Below, in pieces: positions 54,846 through 62,670 of a stretch of 64,000 bases of DNA. The stretch is from an uncultured Lentisphaeria bacterium (GTDB lineage Bacteria > Verrucomicrobiota > Lentisphaeria > Oligosphaerales > Oligosphaeraceae). A program made the position numbers and the translations under genes. The stretch covers positions 1 through 64,000 of the forward strand of contig CAKUJM010000001.1 of assembly GCA_934661755.1 (NCBI GenBank), written 5' to 3'. Numbering within the stretch: the stretch's first letter is position 1; the number at the start of each line of letters is the position of its first letter. The notes under the pieces were generated by a model that was not told where the DNA came from, made no database searches, and worked only from the letters and a program-made list of their open reading frames with translations.

Positions 54846-55709
54846 ATGCCCCATCCATTGACATCCTGGCCATCACGGAACCGGCGGCTGCTTGCCATCT
54901 GCTCGGCGGTCTGCGCATTGCTTCTGGTGTGGAATTTCTTCTTCCTCAGGCCGTTGCGCCGCAGTTACCACCAGTTGCGGCAGTCGGTGCAGCAAAAGGA
55001 GGCGGTTTTGGACCGGGAGGGCTGGCCGAAGGACGCGGCGGCGCTGCGGCAGCAGCTGGAGTCGGCGATGTTCGCCCTTGATGGCGACAGCGCGCAGAAT
55101 CTTCCGGGTCTGAGGCAGGTCACCGACGACACCCTGGAATTGGCCACAGCCACCTTCCGGGAGCAGATTGCGGCGCGTTTCCCCGACGGCATTGCCGCGT
55201 ACATCAACGGGGTCACCCGAATCGACTACAAGGTGCTTTACGACCATGTCGCCGGCGAGTTCTCCAAGCATGGCGTCACCTTGGACGCCGAATACTTCGG
55301 GCTCAGCGACGAATTGAAGGAGCCGATCTGGCGCATGATGTTCAAGCTCCTGACGGCCAATGAGCTGGTCACCCTGGCGGCCAAAAACCGCCTGGCCATT
55401 GCCAGCGACGGCAATGCCGTCGCGCGGGTGAAGGCCCGCACGCCAGTCGCGTATTCGTTGGATGGCTCCCCGGCCTCCAGGCCATACCTGATGGAATTCC
55501 CGGTGCGCCTGACTGTCGAGGGCGCATCCGCCGACTTGCTTGCCTTTGTCCGCGACCTGCAAAGCGGCGCCAGGTTCCTGCCGGTCAAGCTGATTTCCCT
55601 GCACAGCCAGCCGCCGGCGGTGCCGGACGAGGGCGGCATCTTCGGCGTCGGCAGCCTGCGTTGCACCCTGACCTGTTCGTCCTTCATCCGGTTGCCGGCG
55701 GCAAACTGA
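54846..55709 (+). CDS. type II secretion/type IV pilus inner-membrane component, GspM/PilO-like
   Basis: A 287-residue single-pass membrane protein: cytoplasmic N-terminus, membrane helix at about 14-34 (LLAICSAVCALLLVWNFFFL), a coiled-coil stretch (YHQLRQSVQQKEAVLDREGW) and a periplasmic domain with YLMEFPVRLTVEGASADLLA typical of PilO/GspM ferredoxin-like folds. It would anchor the secretion platform. It is followed by a GspC/PilP-like gene with a 1-bp overlap (TGATG) and then a GspE ATPase. TATATT ends 6 nt before the ATG and no Shine-Dalgarno is seen, so a leaderless transcript is possible. The precise subunit name is uncertain. Confidence 0.7.
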   Translation: MPHPLTSWPSRNRRLLAICSAVCALLLVWNFFFLRPLRRSYHQLRQSVQQKEAVLDREGWPKDAAALRQQLESAMFALDGDSAQNLPGLRQVTDDTLELATATFREQIAARFPDGIAAYINGVTRIDYKVLYDHVAGEFSKHGVTLDAEYFGLSDELKEPIWRMMFKLLTANELVTLAAKNRLAIASDGNAVARVKARTPVAYSLDGSPASRPYLMEFPVRLTVEGASADLLAFVRDLQSGARFLPVKLISLHSQPPAVPDEGGIFGVGSLRCTLTCSSFIRLPAAN

Positions 55710-56296
55710 TGACTGCATCCACTCCATCCATCCTCCGCAACTGGGAGCCCTGGCTTTTCATCGCCGTCCTCATCCTGCTGGCGATTGTAAGCGGCGGCAG
55801 CCGCTATCTGCCGATGCCGCAGGCGCTGCGTTTCACCAATGACGCCCAGATGCCGGCGATCCCACAGATTGTCCCATGGCGTGAACAGCCGTTGCCGTTC
55901 ATCCAGCCGGACATTGCCAGCGACATTGATTCGCCGTTTGCGGTGACCTTCCATTTTCCGAAGGTTGAGCCGCAGGCGGTTGCCGACGTCCAGCCAGCGC
56001 CCCGTGACGCCGGCGATCCGCCGCCGCCGCCTCCGCCGCCGAAGCCGGCAAGGGTCGTCAAGATCGTCTACAATGGCGTCTATACCGGCGTCACCGGCGT
56101 CACGGTGGCGTTGCTGGAGCTGAGCGACAATTTCGGCTGGCGCGGCAAGGAGAACCCCCGCATCGGCGAGACCTTCCTGGGCCAGCTCGAGATCCAGGAG
56201 GTAAATCCCGACCGCGTGGTCATCAAGGCCACGGATGGCCGCCGGTGGTCGATTCTCCGCCGCGACGCGATGGAGCTGGCCATGCCCCAGCCCTGA
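55709..56296 (+). CDS. secretion-platform protein, GspC/PilP-like
   Basis: A 195-residue protein with one membrane helix (about 14-30, WLFIAVLILLAIVSGGS), a linker with a PPPPPPPP run near residue 105, and a C-terminal domain (about 115-190) with KIVYNGVYTG, GETFLGQLEIQEVNPDRVVI and DGRRWSILR, the beta pattern of GspC homology-region or PilP domains. These link the inner-membrane platform to the outer-membrane secretin. The TGATG junction with the upstream gene implies coupling. Similarity is by pattern only. Confidence 0.65.
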   Translation: MTASTPSILRNWEPWLFIAVLILLAIVSGGSRYLPMPQALRFTNDAQMPAIPQIVPWREQPLPFIQPDIASDIDSPFAVTFHFPKVEPQAVADVQPAPRDAGDPPPPPPPPKPARVVKIVYNGVYTGVTGVTVALLELSDNFGWRGKENPRIGETFLGQLEIQEVNPDRVVIKATDGRRWSILRRDAMELAMPQP

Positions 56297-56617
56297 ACGA
56301 TGCGTAGGTCCAGTGCGGCGTCCCGCAAACCCGCCGGGAGTCCCGCCGGCGTTCCTGCGTCAATCCGGCGAAAGATGCGATCGTGCGCATTGACCGTGCG
56401 AGGCGGCATTTTGCGTCGCACCGGCCAAAGTGGGCACGGCAATATCATGGCCCCGGGGTTGTGAAGCTGCCGATTCTGCGTCGGGATGAGGATTTTTGAG
56501 GGGGCGCACCGTGGGCGCGTGACCGAAAGGCGGCCAGACCATGGCGCAAGGAGCCAGCTTCGCGGATTCTGGATGGATTCACGGGGAGAGTGCGCGCACC
56601 AGTCCCAATCAACACCC
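56297..56617. other. intergenic region containing dispersed repeat
   Basis: A 321-bp gap between the GspC-like and GspE genes. Its right half holds copy 2 of the dispersed repeat (56487-56572). The left half is GC-rich with no convincing frame, promoter or terminator. Confidence 0.6.
56487..56572. repeat. dispersed intergenic repeat, copy 2
   Basis: 86 bp aligning to 33551-33637: TGAGGATTTTTGAGGG, GCGCACCGTGGGCGCG in place of the perfect hairpin, and AGCCAGCTTCGCGGATTCTG at the end. It lies 46 bp upstream of the GspE start. Confidence 0.7.
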
Positions 56618-58354
56618 ATGCCACACCCATTCGCCATGGCGGACCTATTGCATCATCTCGTCGATCGCCATCTATTGACCGCGCAGCAGGCGGCGGTGGT
56701 GCAGCGCCGTCATCAGCGCACCGGGGTGGCCGTGGAACAGGCGGTGCTGGATCTGCAGTATTGCACCGCCGATGCGGCATACCGGGCGCTGGCCGAATGC
56801 AGCGGCATGCCGTTCTGCGATTTGGGGGCGCTGCCAGTGCCGCGCGAGGCCGGCAAGTTATTGCCATCGCGGCTGTCCACCCAATTCCATTGTGTGCCGA
56901 TCTCCGTGGAAAATGGCATATTGCGGCTGGCATTCAGCCAGTTGCCGGAGGAGTCGGCCATCAATCAGCTGCGGTTGCTGGGGGTAAATTTCGAGCCGGT
57001 GCTGGCCACTCCGGAGGCCGTGGAGTCCCGCCGGCGTGCAATCTACGGCGTGGGGGTCGAGGACGCCCTCCGGATCCGCCAGCAGCGCATTGAGCGCTTC
57101 GGGCTTCAGACGCCCGCCAAGGCCATCGTCGAGGATGATGCGGAATCCGGCCAGCCCTCGGTGGCGCGGCTGGTGAATGACCTGGTTGACGAAGCCATCG
57201 ACCAGCGCGCCACCGACATCCATATCGAGCCCTTCGAAAACCAGCTGCGGATCCGGCTGCGCATCGACGGCATGCTCCGGCAGATCCCGACTCCGCCGGA
57301 GCTGTCGGATCTGTCGGACGCCATTGCCGCCCGCATCAAGGTGATGGCCCAGCTCAATATCGCGGAGCGCCGCATCCCCCAGGATGGCCGGCTGCAATTC
57401 AACCATCGTGGCCGGGTGCTGAATTTGCGTCTGTCGGTCCTGCCGTCCCGCCATGGCGAGACGCTATGTCTGCGCATCCTCTCCGCCGACAGCCTCAACC
57501 TGGAGTTGTCGCATCTGGGCCTCAATGACACGCATCTGGCGTTGCTCCAGGAGCTTACGGCACGCGCCAGCGGGATGATGCTGGTGACCGGCCCGACGGG
57601 CAGCGGCAAGACCACCACCCTCTACAGCGTGCTTACCCACCTCAAGGACAGCCGTCCGGAGCTCAAGATCATCACCGTCGAGGATCCGGTGGAATACGAC
57701 ATCACGGGCCTCACCCAGATCCAGACCCACGCCGAAATCGGGTTGACATTCTCGGCCATCCTGCGGTCAATCCTGCGCCACGACCCTGATATCATCCTGG
57801 TCGGCGAAATCCGCGACCGCGAGACCGCCGAAATCGCCATCCAGTCGGCGATGACTGGTCACCTGGTTTTTTCCACGCTCCACACCAACGACTCCATCGG
57901 GGCAGTCAATCGGCTGATCAACATGGGTGCGGAACCGGATCTGGTCGCCAGCAGCCTCAATTGCGTCATCGCCCAGCGTCTGGTGCGGCGGCTCTGTCCG
58001 GAATGCGCACAGCCGATGGCGCTGGAGGAGCTGCCGGCGGCGACCCTGTCCGCCATCCGGCAGGCGGCGTCCAGGTCGAAGCTGCCGTCATTGCGGCTTA
58101 TGCGCCATCATCCCGGCGGCTGCGCCCATTGCGGCCACACCGGATACAGCGGCCGGGTCGCAATCTACGAGTTCTTCGAGGTCACCGGCGAAATTGAGGA
58201 TTTGATCGCCGGGCGTCCCAGCGACGGCGTCCTGCGCAGCGCCGCCCGCAAAGCCGGAATGCAGACCTTCCGTGAGGATGGCTGGCTCAAGGCCGCGCAG
58301 GGGCTCACTGATATCGATGAAGTACTGCGCGTGACTGCGGGGAAACACTGCTGA
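56618..58354 (+). CDS. gspE: GspE/PilB-type secretion ATPase
   Basis: A 578-residue cytoplasmic motor ATPase that powers pseudopilus assembly. The N-terminal T2SSE_N domain is at about 10-140. The ATPase domain has GPTGSGKTTTLYS with K331, Asp and His boxes (ITVEDPVEYDITGLTQIQ), Walker B DPDIILVGEIRD and the HLVFSTLHTNDS motif. The tetracysteine zinc module is present (CPEC, then CAHC) before GYSGRVAIYEFFEV. Full length. The start at 56618 gives MPHPFAMADLLHHLV; the internal ATG at 56636 is an alternative. Together with the two upstream genes it forms a partial secretion locus that could handle the pseudopilins encoded elsewhere in the window. Confidence 0.92.
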   Translation: MPHPFAMADLLHHLVDRHLLTAQQAAVVQRRHQRTGVAVEQAVLDLQYCTADAAYRALAECSGMPFCDLGALPVPREAGKLLPSRLSTQFHCVPISVENGILRLAFSQLPEESAINQLRLLGVNFEPVLATPEAVESRRRAIYGVGVEDALRIRQQRIERFGLQTPAKAIVEDDAESGQPSVARLVNDLVDEAIDQRATDIHIEPFENQLRIRLRIDGMLRQIPTPPELSDLSDAIAARIKVMAQLNIAERRIPQDGRLQFNHRGRVLNLRLSVLPSRHGETLCLRILSADSLNLELSHLGLNDTHLALLQELTARASGMMLVTGPTGSGKTTTLYSVLTHLKDSRPELKIITVEDPVEYDITGLTQIQTHAEIGLTFSAILRSILRHDPDIILVGEIRDRETAEIAIQSAMTGHLVFSTLHTNDSIGAVNRLINMGAEPDLVASSLNCVIAQRLVRRLCPECAQPMALEELPAATLSAIRQAASRSKLPSLRLMRHHPGGCAHCGHTGYSGRVAIYEFFEVTGEIEDLIAGRPSDGVLRSAARKAGMQTFREDGWLKAAQGLTDIDEVLRVTAGKHC

Positions 58355-58378
58355 GCCCAGCCCCGGGAATGGCGGCTT

Positions 58379-59485
58379 TCATCCGGCCACCACGCCGCCG
58401 CGGATATTGAATACCCGGGAAGACGCCGGCGCTCCGGCGGGGGCCATGGTTCCGGCAAAGATCACCTGCCCCGCCGACCACAAGTGCCGCAGGAATGCAT
58501 CCCTGCGGACGCGGTCGAGCTCCCCCAGCACATCGTCCACCAGCAAAGTGACGCCATGGTCGCCCAGCCGGTCGCGCATCACCCGGGTGGCCGCCAGCCG
58601 GAGGGCAAGCGACGCCGTGCGGCATTCGCCCTCCGATCCATAATTGCACAGCAGCCGTCCGTCCAGCAGGCATGACAAATCGCTGCGGTGGACGCCGAAA
58701 CGGGTCGTGCGGTCACGGCAGTCGCGGTCGTAGCATCCCTGGAGGCTTTGGGCGTATTGCGCCGCAAATTCCGGTTCTTCCGGCGGCACCTCGTCCGGCA
58801 GCGGATTGCATCCCGTGAGGAATTTCACGCTCAATTGCCGTCCATCCGGGAAGAACTCCCCGGACAGCGCCGACAGCGCCGCATTGAGCTGCAACGCCAG
58901 GCGGTGGCGGGCGAATTCGATGCGGGTGGCCAGCTGGACCAGGATCCGGTCATAGGCGGTCACGGTCTCGCGCTGGTAATTCTGCGCCACCCGGAGCATC
59001 TCGTTGCGGCTCTTCAAGGCGCTGTTGCTGTCCTGCAGCGCCGACATGTATTCCGGCGACAGCTGGCACAGCGCGATATTGAGAAAGCGCCGCCGCAGTC
59101 CGGGCGCACCCTTGATAATTGACAAATCCTCGGGGATGAAGGCCGCGCATGGCAGCCGGGTGATGAAGTCGGTGGCGCGGTTCACCCGCCCGCCATTCAC
59201 CACCAGCTCCCGCTGCTGTCCCTGCCGCACTCCCAGCCGGATCGGCGCACCGCCCCGGCCGTCGGAGACCTCGCCATAAATGCTGAAGCCGGAGCTGCCA
59301 TGCTGCGCCAGGTGAATGAGCTGGCCGGTCCGGAAGGACCGCAGCAGCGACAGATAATAGACCGCCTCCAGGATATTGGTCTTGCCCTGGCCGTTGGCGC
59401 CAATTAGCAAATTGGCCCCCGGCGAAAAAAGAATCTCCTGGTGGGTGTAGTTGCGAAAATTGTCAAGCCGCAGCCGTTCAAGCAT
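58379..59485 (-). CDS. recF: DNA replication and repair protein RecF
   Basis: A 368-residue SMC-like ATPase that loads RecA at gaps with RecO and RecR. Walker A GANGQGKTN is at 29-37 (K35), the signature region holds NYGSEGECRTASLALRLA, and Walker B is VTLLVDDVLGELD. Length is typical. It is convergent with gspE (24-bp gap) and follows purD by 12 bp, so it may be co-transcribed with purD rather than lie in the common dnaA-dnaN-recF cluster. Confidence 0.95.
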   Translation of the reverse strand: MLERLRLDNFRNYTHQEILFSPGANLLIGANGQGKTNILEAVYYLSLLRSFRTGQLIHLAQHGSSGFSIYGEVSDGRGGAPIRLGVRQGQQRELVVNGGRVNRATDFITRLPCAAFIPEDLSIIKGAPGLRRRFLNIALCQLSPEYMSALQDSNSALKSRNEMLRVAQNYQRETVTAYDRILVQLATRIEFARHRLALQLNAALSALSGEFFPDGRQLSVKFLTGCNPLPDEVPPEEPEFAAQYAQSLQGCYDRDCRDRTTRFGVHRSDLSCLLDGRLLCNYGSEGECRTASLALRLAATRVMRDRLGDHGVTLLVDDVLGELDRVRRDAFLRHLWSAGQVIFAGTMAPAGAPASSRVFNIRGGVVAG

Positions 59486-59497
59486 GATGATGCGTCG

Positions 59498-60772
59498 TCA
59501 CCCGCGCTCCAGCGCACGGTGGGCGATGTCGGTGCGGTACTGCACGCCATCCCAGTGGATGCAATTGACCGCCCTGTAGGCATTGGCGACCGCTTCGGCG
59601 ATATCCCTGCCCCGTGCGGTCACGCCCAGCACCCGGCCGCCATTGGTGACGATTTGGCCATTGCCATCCCGGCTGGTGCCGGCATGGAACACCACCGCGC
59701 CGGTCCTGGCCGCGTCATCCAGCCCGCTTATCGGCAGCCCCTTCGGATAATGTCCGGGATAGCCCTGCGAGGCCATCACCACGCAGACCGCCGGATCATC
59801 CGACCATTTCAACTCGATGGTCTCCAGCCGTCCGTCGGCAACCGCGCAAAGCGCCTCGACCAGGTCGGAATCCAGCCGCATCAGCACCGCCTGGGTCTCC
59901 GGATCGCCGAAACGGACATTGAACTCCAGCAGCTTCGGGCCGTCGGCGGTGATCATCAGCCCCGCATAGATGATGCCGCGGAAATACAGCCCGTCGGCCT
60001 GGACGCCCTTCAGGAATGGCTGAAGCACCCGGTCGTTGATCTCCCGCCACAGCTGCGCGTCCACCACCGGCGCCGGCGAATAGGCGCCCATTCCGCCGGT
60101 ATTCGGCCCCCGGTCGCCGTCCAATGCCCGCTTGTGGTCCTGGCTGGAGGCCAGCGGCTTGATGCAATTGCCATCGCAGAACGCCAGGATTGACGCCTCC
60201 TCGCCCGTCAGGCACTCCTCCAGCAGCACCCGCGCGCCGGCCGATCCGAAGGCGCCGTCGAAGCACGCGCGGATCGCCGCGGCGGCCTCTTCCTGGGTGG
60301 AGGCGACAATCACCCCCTTGCCCGCCGCCAGCCCATCGGCCTTGACGACGATTGGCGCGCCCTTCTTCGCCAGGTATTCCAAAGCCGCCGGCGCATCGGT
60401 GAACACTGCGGCCTCGGCAGTCGGCAGGCCATGGCGACGCATGAAATCCTTGGCGAAGGCCTTGCTGCCCTCCAGCTGGGCGGCATGCCGGTCCGGTCCG
60501 ACAATGCGCAATCCACGCCTGCGGAAGACATCGACAATCCCCTCGCAGAGCATGGCTTCCGGCCCCACCATCGTCAAGCCGACATGATGCTCCTGCGCAA
60601 AATCCGCCAGCGCCTCCGGGCTGCCGGCATCCACGCAGACCGCCTCCGGGATGCCGGGGTTCCCCGGAGCCCAATAGAGCCTGCCCGCCAGCGGGCTTTG
60701 CATCAGCTTCCAGGCGATGGCGTGCTCGCGCCCGCCGGCACCGACCAAAAGGATATCAATCTTCTCCATCAT
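59498..60772 (-). CDS. purD: phosphoribosylamine-glycine ligase
   Basis: A 424-residue ATP-grasp enzyme forming GAR from phosphoribosylamine, glycine and ATP in purine synthesis. VGAGGREHAIAWKL opens the protein, PIVVKADGLAAGKGV is the ATP-grasp loop, and GPNTGGMGAYSPAPV and FNVRFGDPETQ are the family signatures. The start may be either of two adjacent ATGs (60772 or 60769). It begins 15 bp after the tsf terminator, so its promoter must overlap the terminator or expression depends on read-through. Another purine gene, purL, lies about 50 kb away. Confidence 0.96.
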   Translation of the reverse strand: MMEKIDILLVGAGGREHAIAWKLMQSPLAGRLYWAPGNPGIPEAVCVDAGSPEALADFAQEHHVGLTMVGPEAMLCEGIVDVFRRRGLRIVGPDRHAAQLEGSKAFAKDFMRRHGLPTAEAAVFTDAPAALEYLAKKGAPIVVKADGLAAGKGVIVASTQEEAAAAIRACFDGAFGSAGARVLLEECLTGEEASILAFCDGNCIKPLASSQDHKRALDGDRGPNTGGMGAYSPAPVVDAQLWREINDRVLQPFLKGVQADGLYFRGIIYAGLMITADGPKLLEFNVRFGDPETQAVLMRLDSDLVEALCAVADGRLETIELKWSDDPAVCVVMASQGYPGHYPKGLPISGLDDAARTGAVVFHAGTSRDGNGQIVTNGGRVLGVTARGRDIAEAVANAYRAVNCIHWDGVQYRTDIAHRALERG

Positions 60773-60787
60773 ACCACCCAGGGGATT

Positions 60788-60831
60788 AAAAAAAACCGCC
60801 CCGGACAGGCAACCAGGCCGGACCGAGGCGG
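60788..60831 (-). terminator. Rho-independent terminator of the rpsB-tsf operon
   Basis: On the minus strand a GC-rich stem (CCGCCTCGG pairing with CCGGGGCGG, one G-T pair) is followed by eight Ts (60795-60788). It lies between tsf and purD. Confidence 0.85.
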
Positions 60832-60861
60832 ATCTGCATTGGCGTCAATTGCGCATGGCGG

Positions 60862-61671
60862 CTACTTCGTCTCCTCGCCAACCAGCCAGCGGACAAAACG
60901 GCGGACCTTGATCCCGGGGGCCACCTTGGCCAGGCTGGTCTTCTCGTCGTTGATCCACGGCATGTCCATCAGGCAGCATTCCTTGTACATCTTGCCCAGC
61001 TTGCCCTTGAGGATGCCTTCGATCATGTTGGCCGGCTTGCCCTTGAGCTGTTCGGCGGCAATCTCGCGCTCCTTGGCGATGACCTCCTCGGGGATGTCGG
61101 CGCTGGAGATGTAGGCCGGATTGGAGGCGCACACATGCAGCGTGATGTCGTTGAGCAGCGTGTCATCACACGCGCCCTCGACTTCCACCATCGCCGCAAA
61201 CGGCTGGGCCGGATGCAGATAGAATCCAATCTTGGAATTGTCCCCCGCAACCCAGCGGATCGCGCGGCGCAAATGCATGTTCTCGCCCAGCTTGCCGATC
61301 AGCGCCTTCAGGTCGGCATCCATGTCCGCCTGGAGCTTCTCGGAGACATCGCCATCGACATCGTACTTGGCCGCCACTTCAGCGGCCTTCTTGACAAATG
61401 CCTTGAAGTCGTCGGTATTGGCCACGAAGTCAGTCTCGCTGAGACCCTCGACCAGCGCAGCCGCCTTGCCGGCGGTGGCCACGCCCCAGCGTCCCTGGGT
61501 GGCGCTGCGCCCGGCGCGCTTCTGCGCCTTGGCAATGCCGGCCTTGCGCAGATACTCGACGGCGCCTTCGACATCGCCATTGCTCTCAACGAGCGCCTTC
61601 TTGCACTCCATCATGCCGCAGCCGGTCTTCTGGCGCAGCTGCATGACCTCTTTTGCAGTAATTTCTGCCAT
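60862..61671 (-). CDS. tsf: translation elongation factor Ts
   Basis: A 269-residue nucleotide exchange factor for EF-Tu. The signature KTGCGMMECKKALVE is at 15-29, preceded by the UBA-like N-terminus, and LSETDFVANTDDF marks the core. AGGGAAG lies 8 nt before the ATG. It follows rpsB by 51 bp in the usual rpsB-tsf order and is closed by a strong terminator. Confidence 0.96.
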   Translation of the reverse strand: MAEITAKEVMQLRQKTGCGMMECKKALVESNGDVEGAVEYLRKAGIAKAQKRAGRSATQGRWGVATAGKAAALVEGLSETDFVANTDDFKAFVKKAAEVAAKYDVDGDVSEKLQADMDADLKALIGKLGENMHLRRAIRWVAGDNSKIGFYLHPAQPFAAMVEVEGACDDTLLNDITLHVCASNPAYISSADIPEEVIAKEREIAAEQLKGKPANMIEGILKGKLGKMYKECCLMDMPWINDEKTSLAKVAPGIKVRRFVRWLVGEETK

Positions 61672-61722
61672 AATTGCAACTTCCCTATGGTGAAAAATGA
61701 TCTTTCGGCGAAACGCCCCGGG

Positions 61723-62529
61723 CTATGCCTCGGCGGCAGGCGCGGCTTCCTCCGCCGCCGGCGCCGGCGCGGCCTCTTCCGCCTTGTCGTTCCTGGCGGC
61801 CTCGGCTTCGGCCTCCGCGGCCTTGGCGGCCGCCCGGCGCTTCAGCCCCATCTCCACACCCTCCTTGACGGCGTTGGTCAGGGCGTCGGTGATGACCTTG
61901 ATCGAACGCAGGGCGTCGTCATTGCCGGGGATCACATAGTCGATCGCATCCGGATTGCAGTTGGAGTCCACCAGCGCGACAATCGGGATATTGAGCTTCG
62001 CGGCCTCGTTGACGGCGATATGCTCGCGATCGACATCGATGATGACGACTGCGGCCGGCAGATCGCGCAGACTGGCGATTCCGCCCAGGGTGTTCTGCAG
62101 CTTACCCAGCTCCTTGCGCAGCCCGGCGGCTTCCTTCTTCGGCAGGCGGTCCAGCGAGCCATCGGCATCGCGGGCGATCAGCTTCTTCATGAAGGCGACG
62201 CGGGTGGAGACGACGGCGCGGTTGGTCAGGGTCCCGCCCAGCCAGCGGTCGCACATGTACGGCATGTTCACGCTTTCGGCGGCCGCCTTGACGGTCTCCT
62301 GGGCCTGGCGCTTGGCGCCGACGAAGAGGATCTGCCGCCCCTCGGAAGCAATCTTGGTGAGGAAGTCGCACGCGACCGCCAGCTGCTTCATGGTCTTGCC
62401 CAGGTCAAAAATGGTGATGCCGCTGCGGGTGCCGTAGATGTACTTCTTCATCTTCGGGTTCCAGCGACGGGTCTGATGGCCGAAATGCACGCCTGCTTCC
62501 AGCAAATCAGTGATGGTAGTCTTTGCCAC
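61723..62529 (-). CDS. rpsB: 30S ribosomal protein S2
   Basis: A 268-residue S2. The GTG at 62529 is the probable start: AAGGAG lies 8 nt upstream, and AKTTITDLLEAGVHFGHQTR is the usual N-terminus. A GTG further upstream at 62559 would only add codons spanning that ribosome-binding site. WNPKMKKYIYGTRSG and PLAxxVDSNCNPD-type motifs (IVALVDSNCNPDAIDYVIPG) are present. The C-terminal tail is long, Ala/Glu-rich and probably disordered. First gene of the rpsB-tsf operon. Confidence 0.95.
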   Translation of the reverse strand: MAKTTITDLLEAGVHFGHQTRRWNPKMKKYIYGTRSGITIFDLGKTMKQLAVACDFLTKIASEGRQILFVGAKRQAQETVKAAAESVNMPYMCDRWLGGTLTNRAVVSTRVAFMKKLIARDADGSLDRLPKKEAAGLRKELGKLQNTLGGIASLRDLPAAVVIIDVDREHIAVNEAAKLNIPIVALVDSNCNPDAIDYVIPGNDDALRSIKVITDALTNAVKEGVEMGLKRRAAAKAAEAEAEAARNDKAEEAAPAPAAEEAAPAAEA

Positions 62530-62636
62530 GGTGACTTCTCCTTCAAGGTTGCCCGGCACTTTTCACGCAATCGAAATGCCGGTGCAGTTTGGTTTGGGTA
62601 TTCCGCATCCGGAAAACGGGACGCGGGCGAATGCAT

Positions 62637-62664
62637 AATCTAATCCGTCATGCGCGCTTTGCAA
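62637..62664 (-). promoter_or_regulatory. promoter of rpsB-tsf
   Basis: On the minus strand TTGCAA (62664-62659), a 16-bp spacer and TAGATT (62642-62637). The predicted transcript would have a leader of about 100 nt before the GTG of rpsB, long enough for S2-mediated autoregulation, although I could not identify a specific fold. Confidence 0.55.
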
Positions 62665-62670
62665 CGGCTG

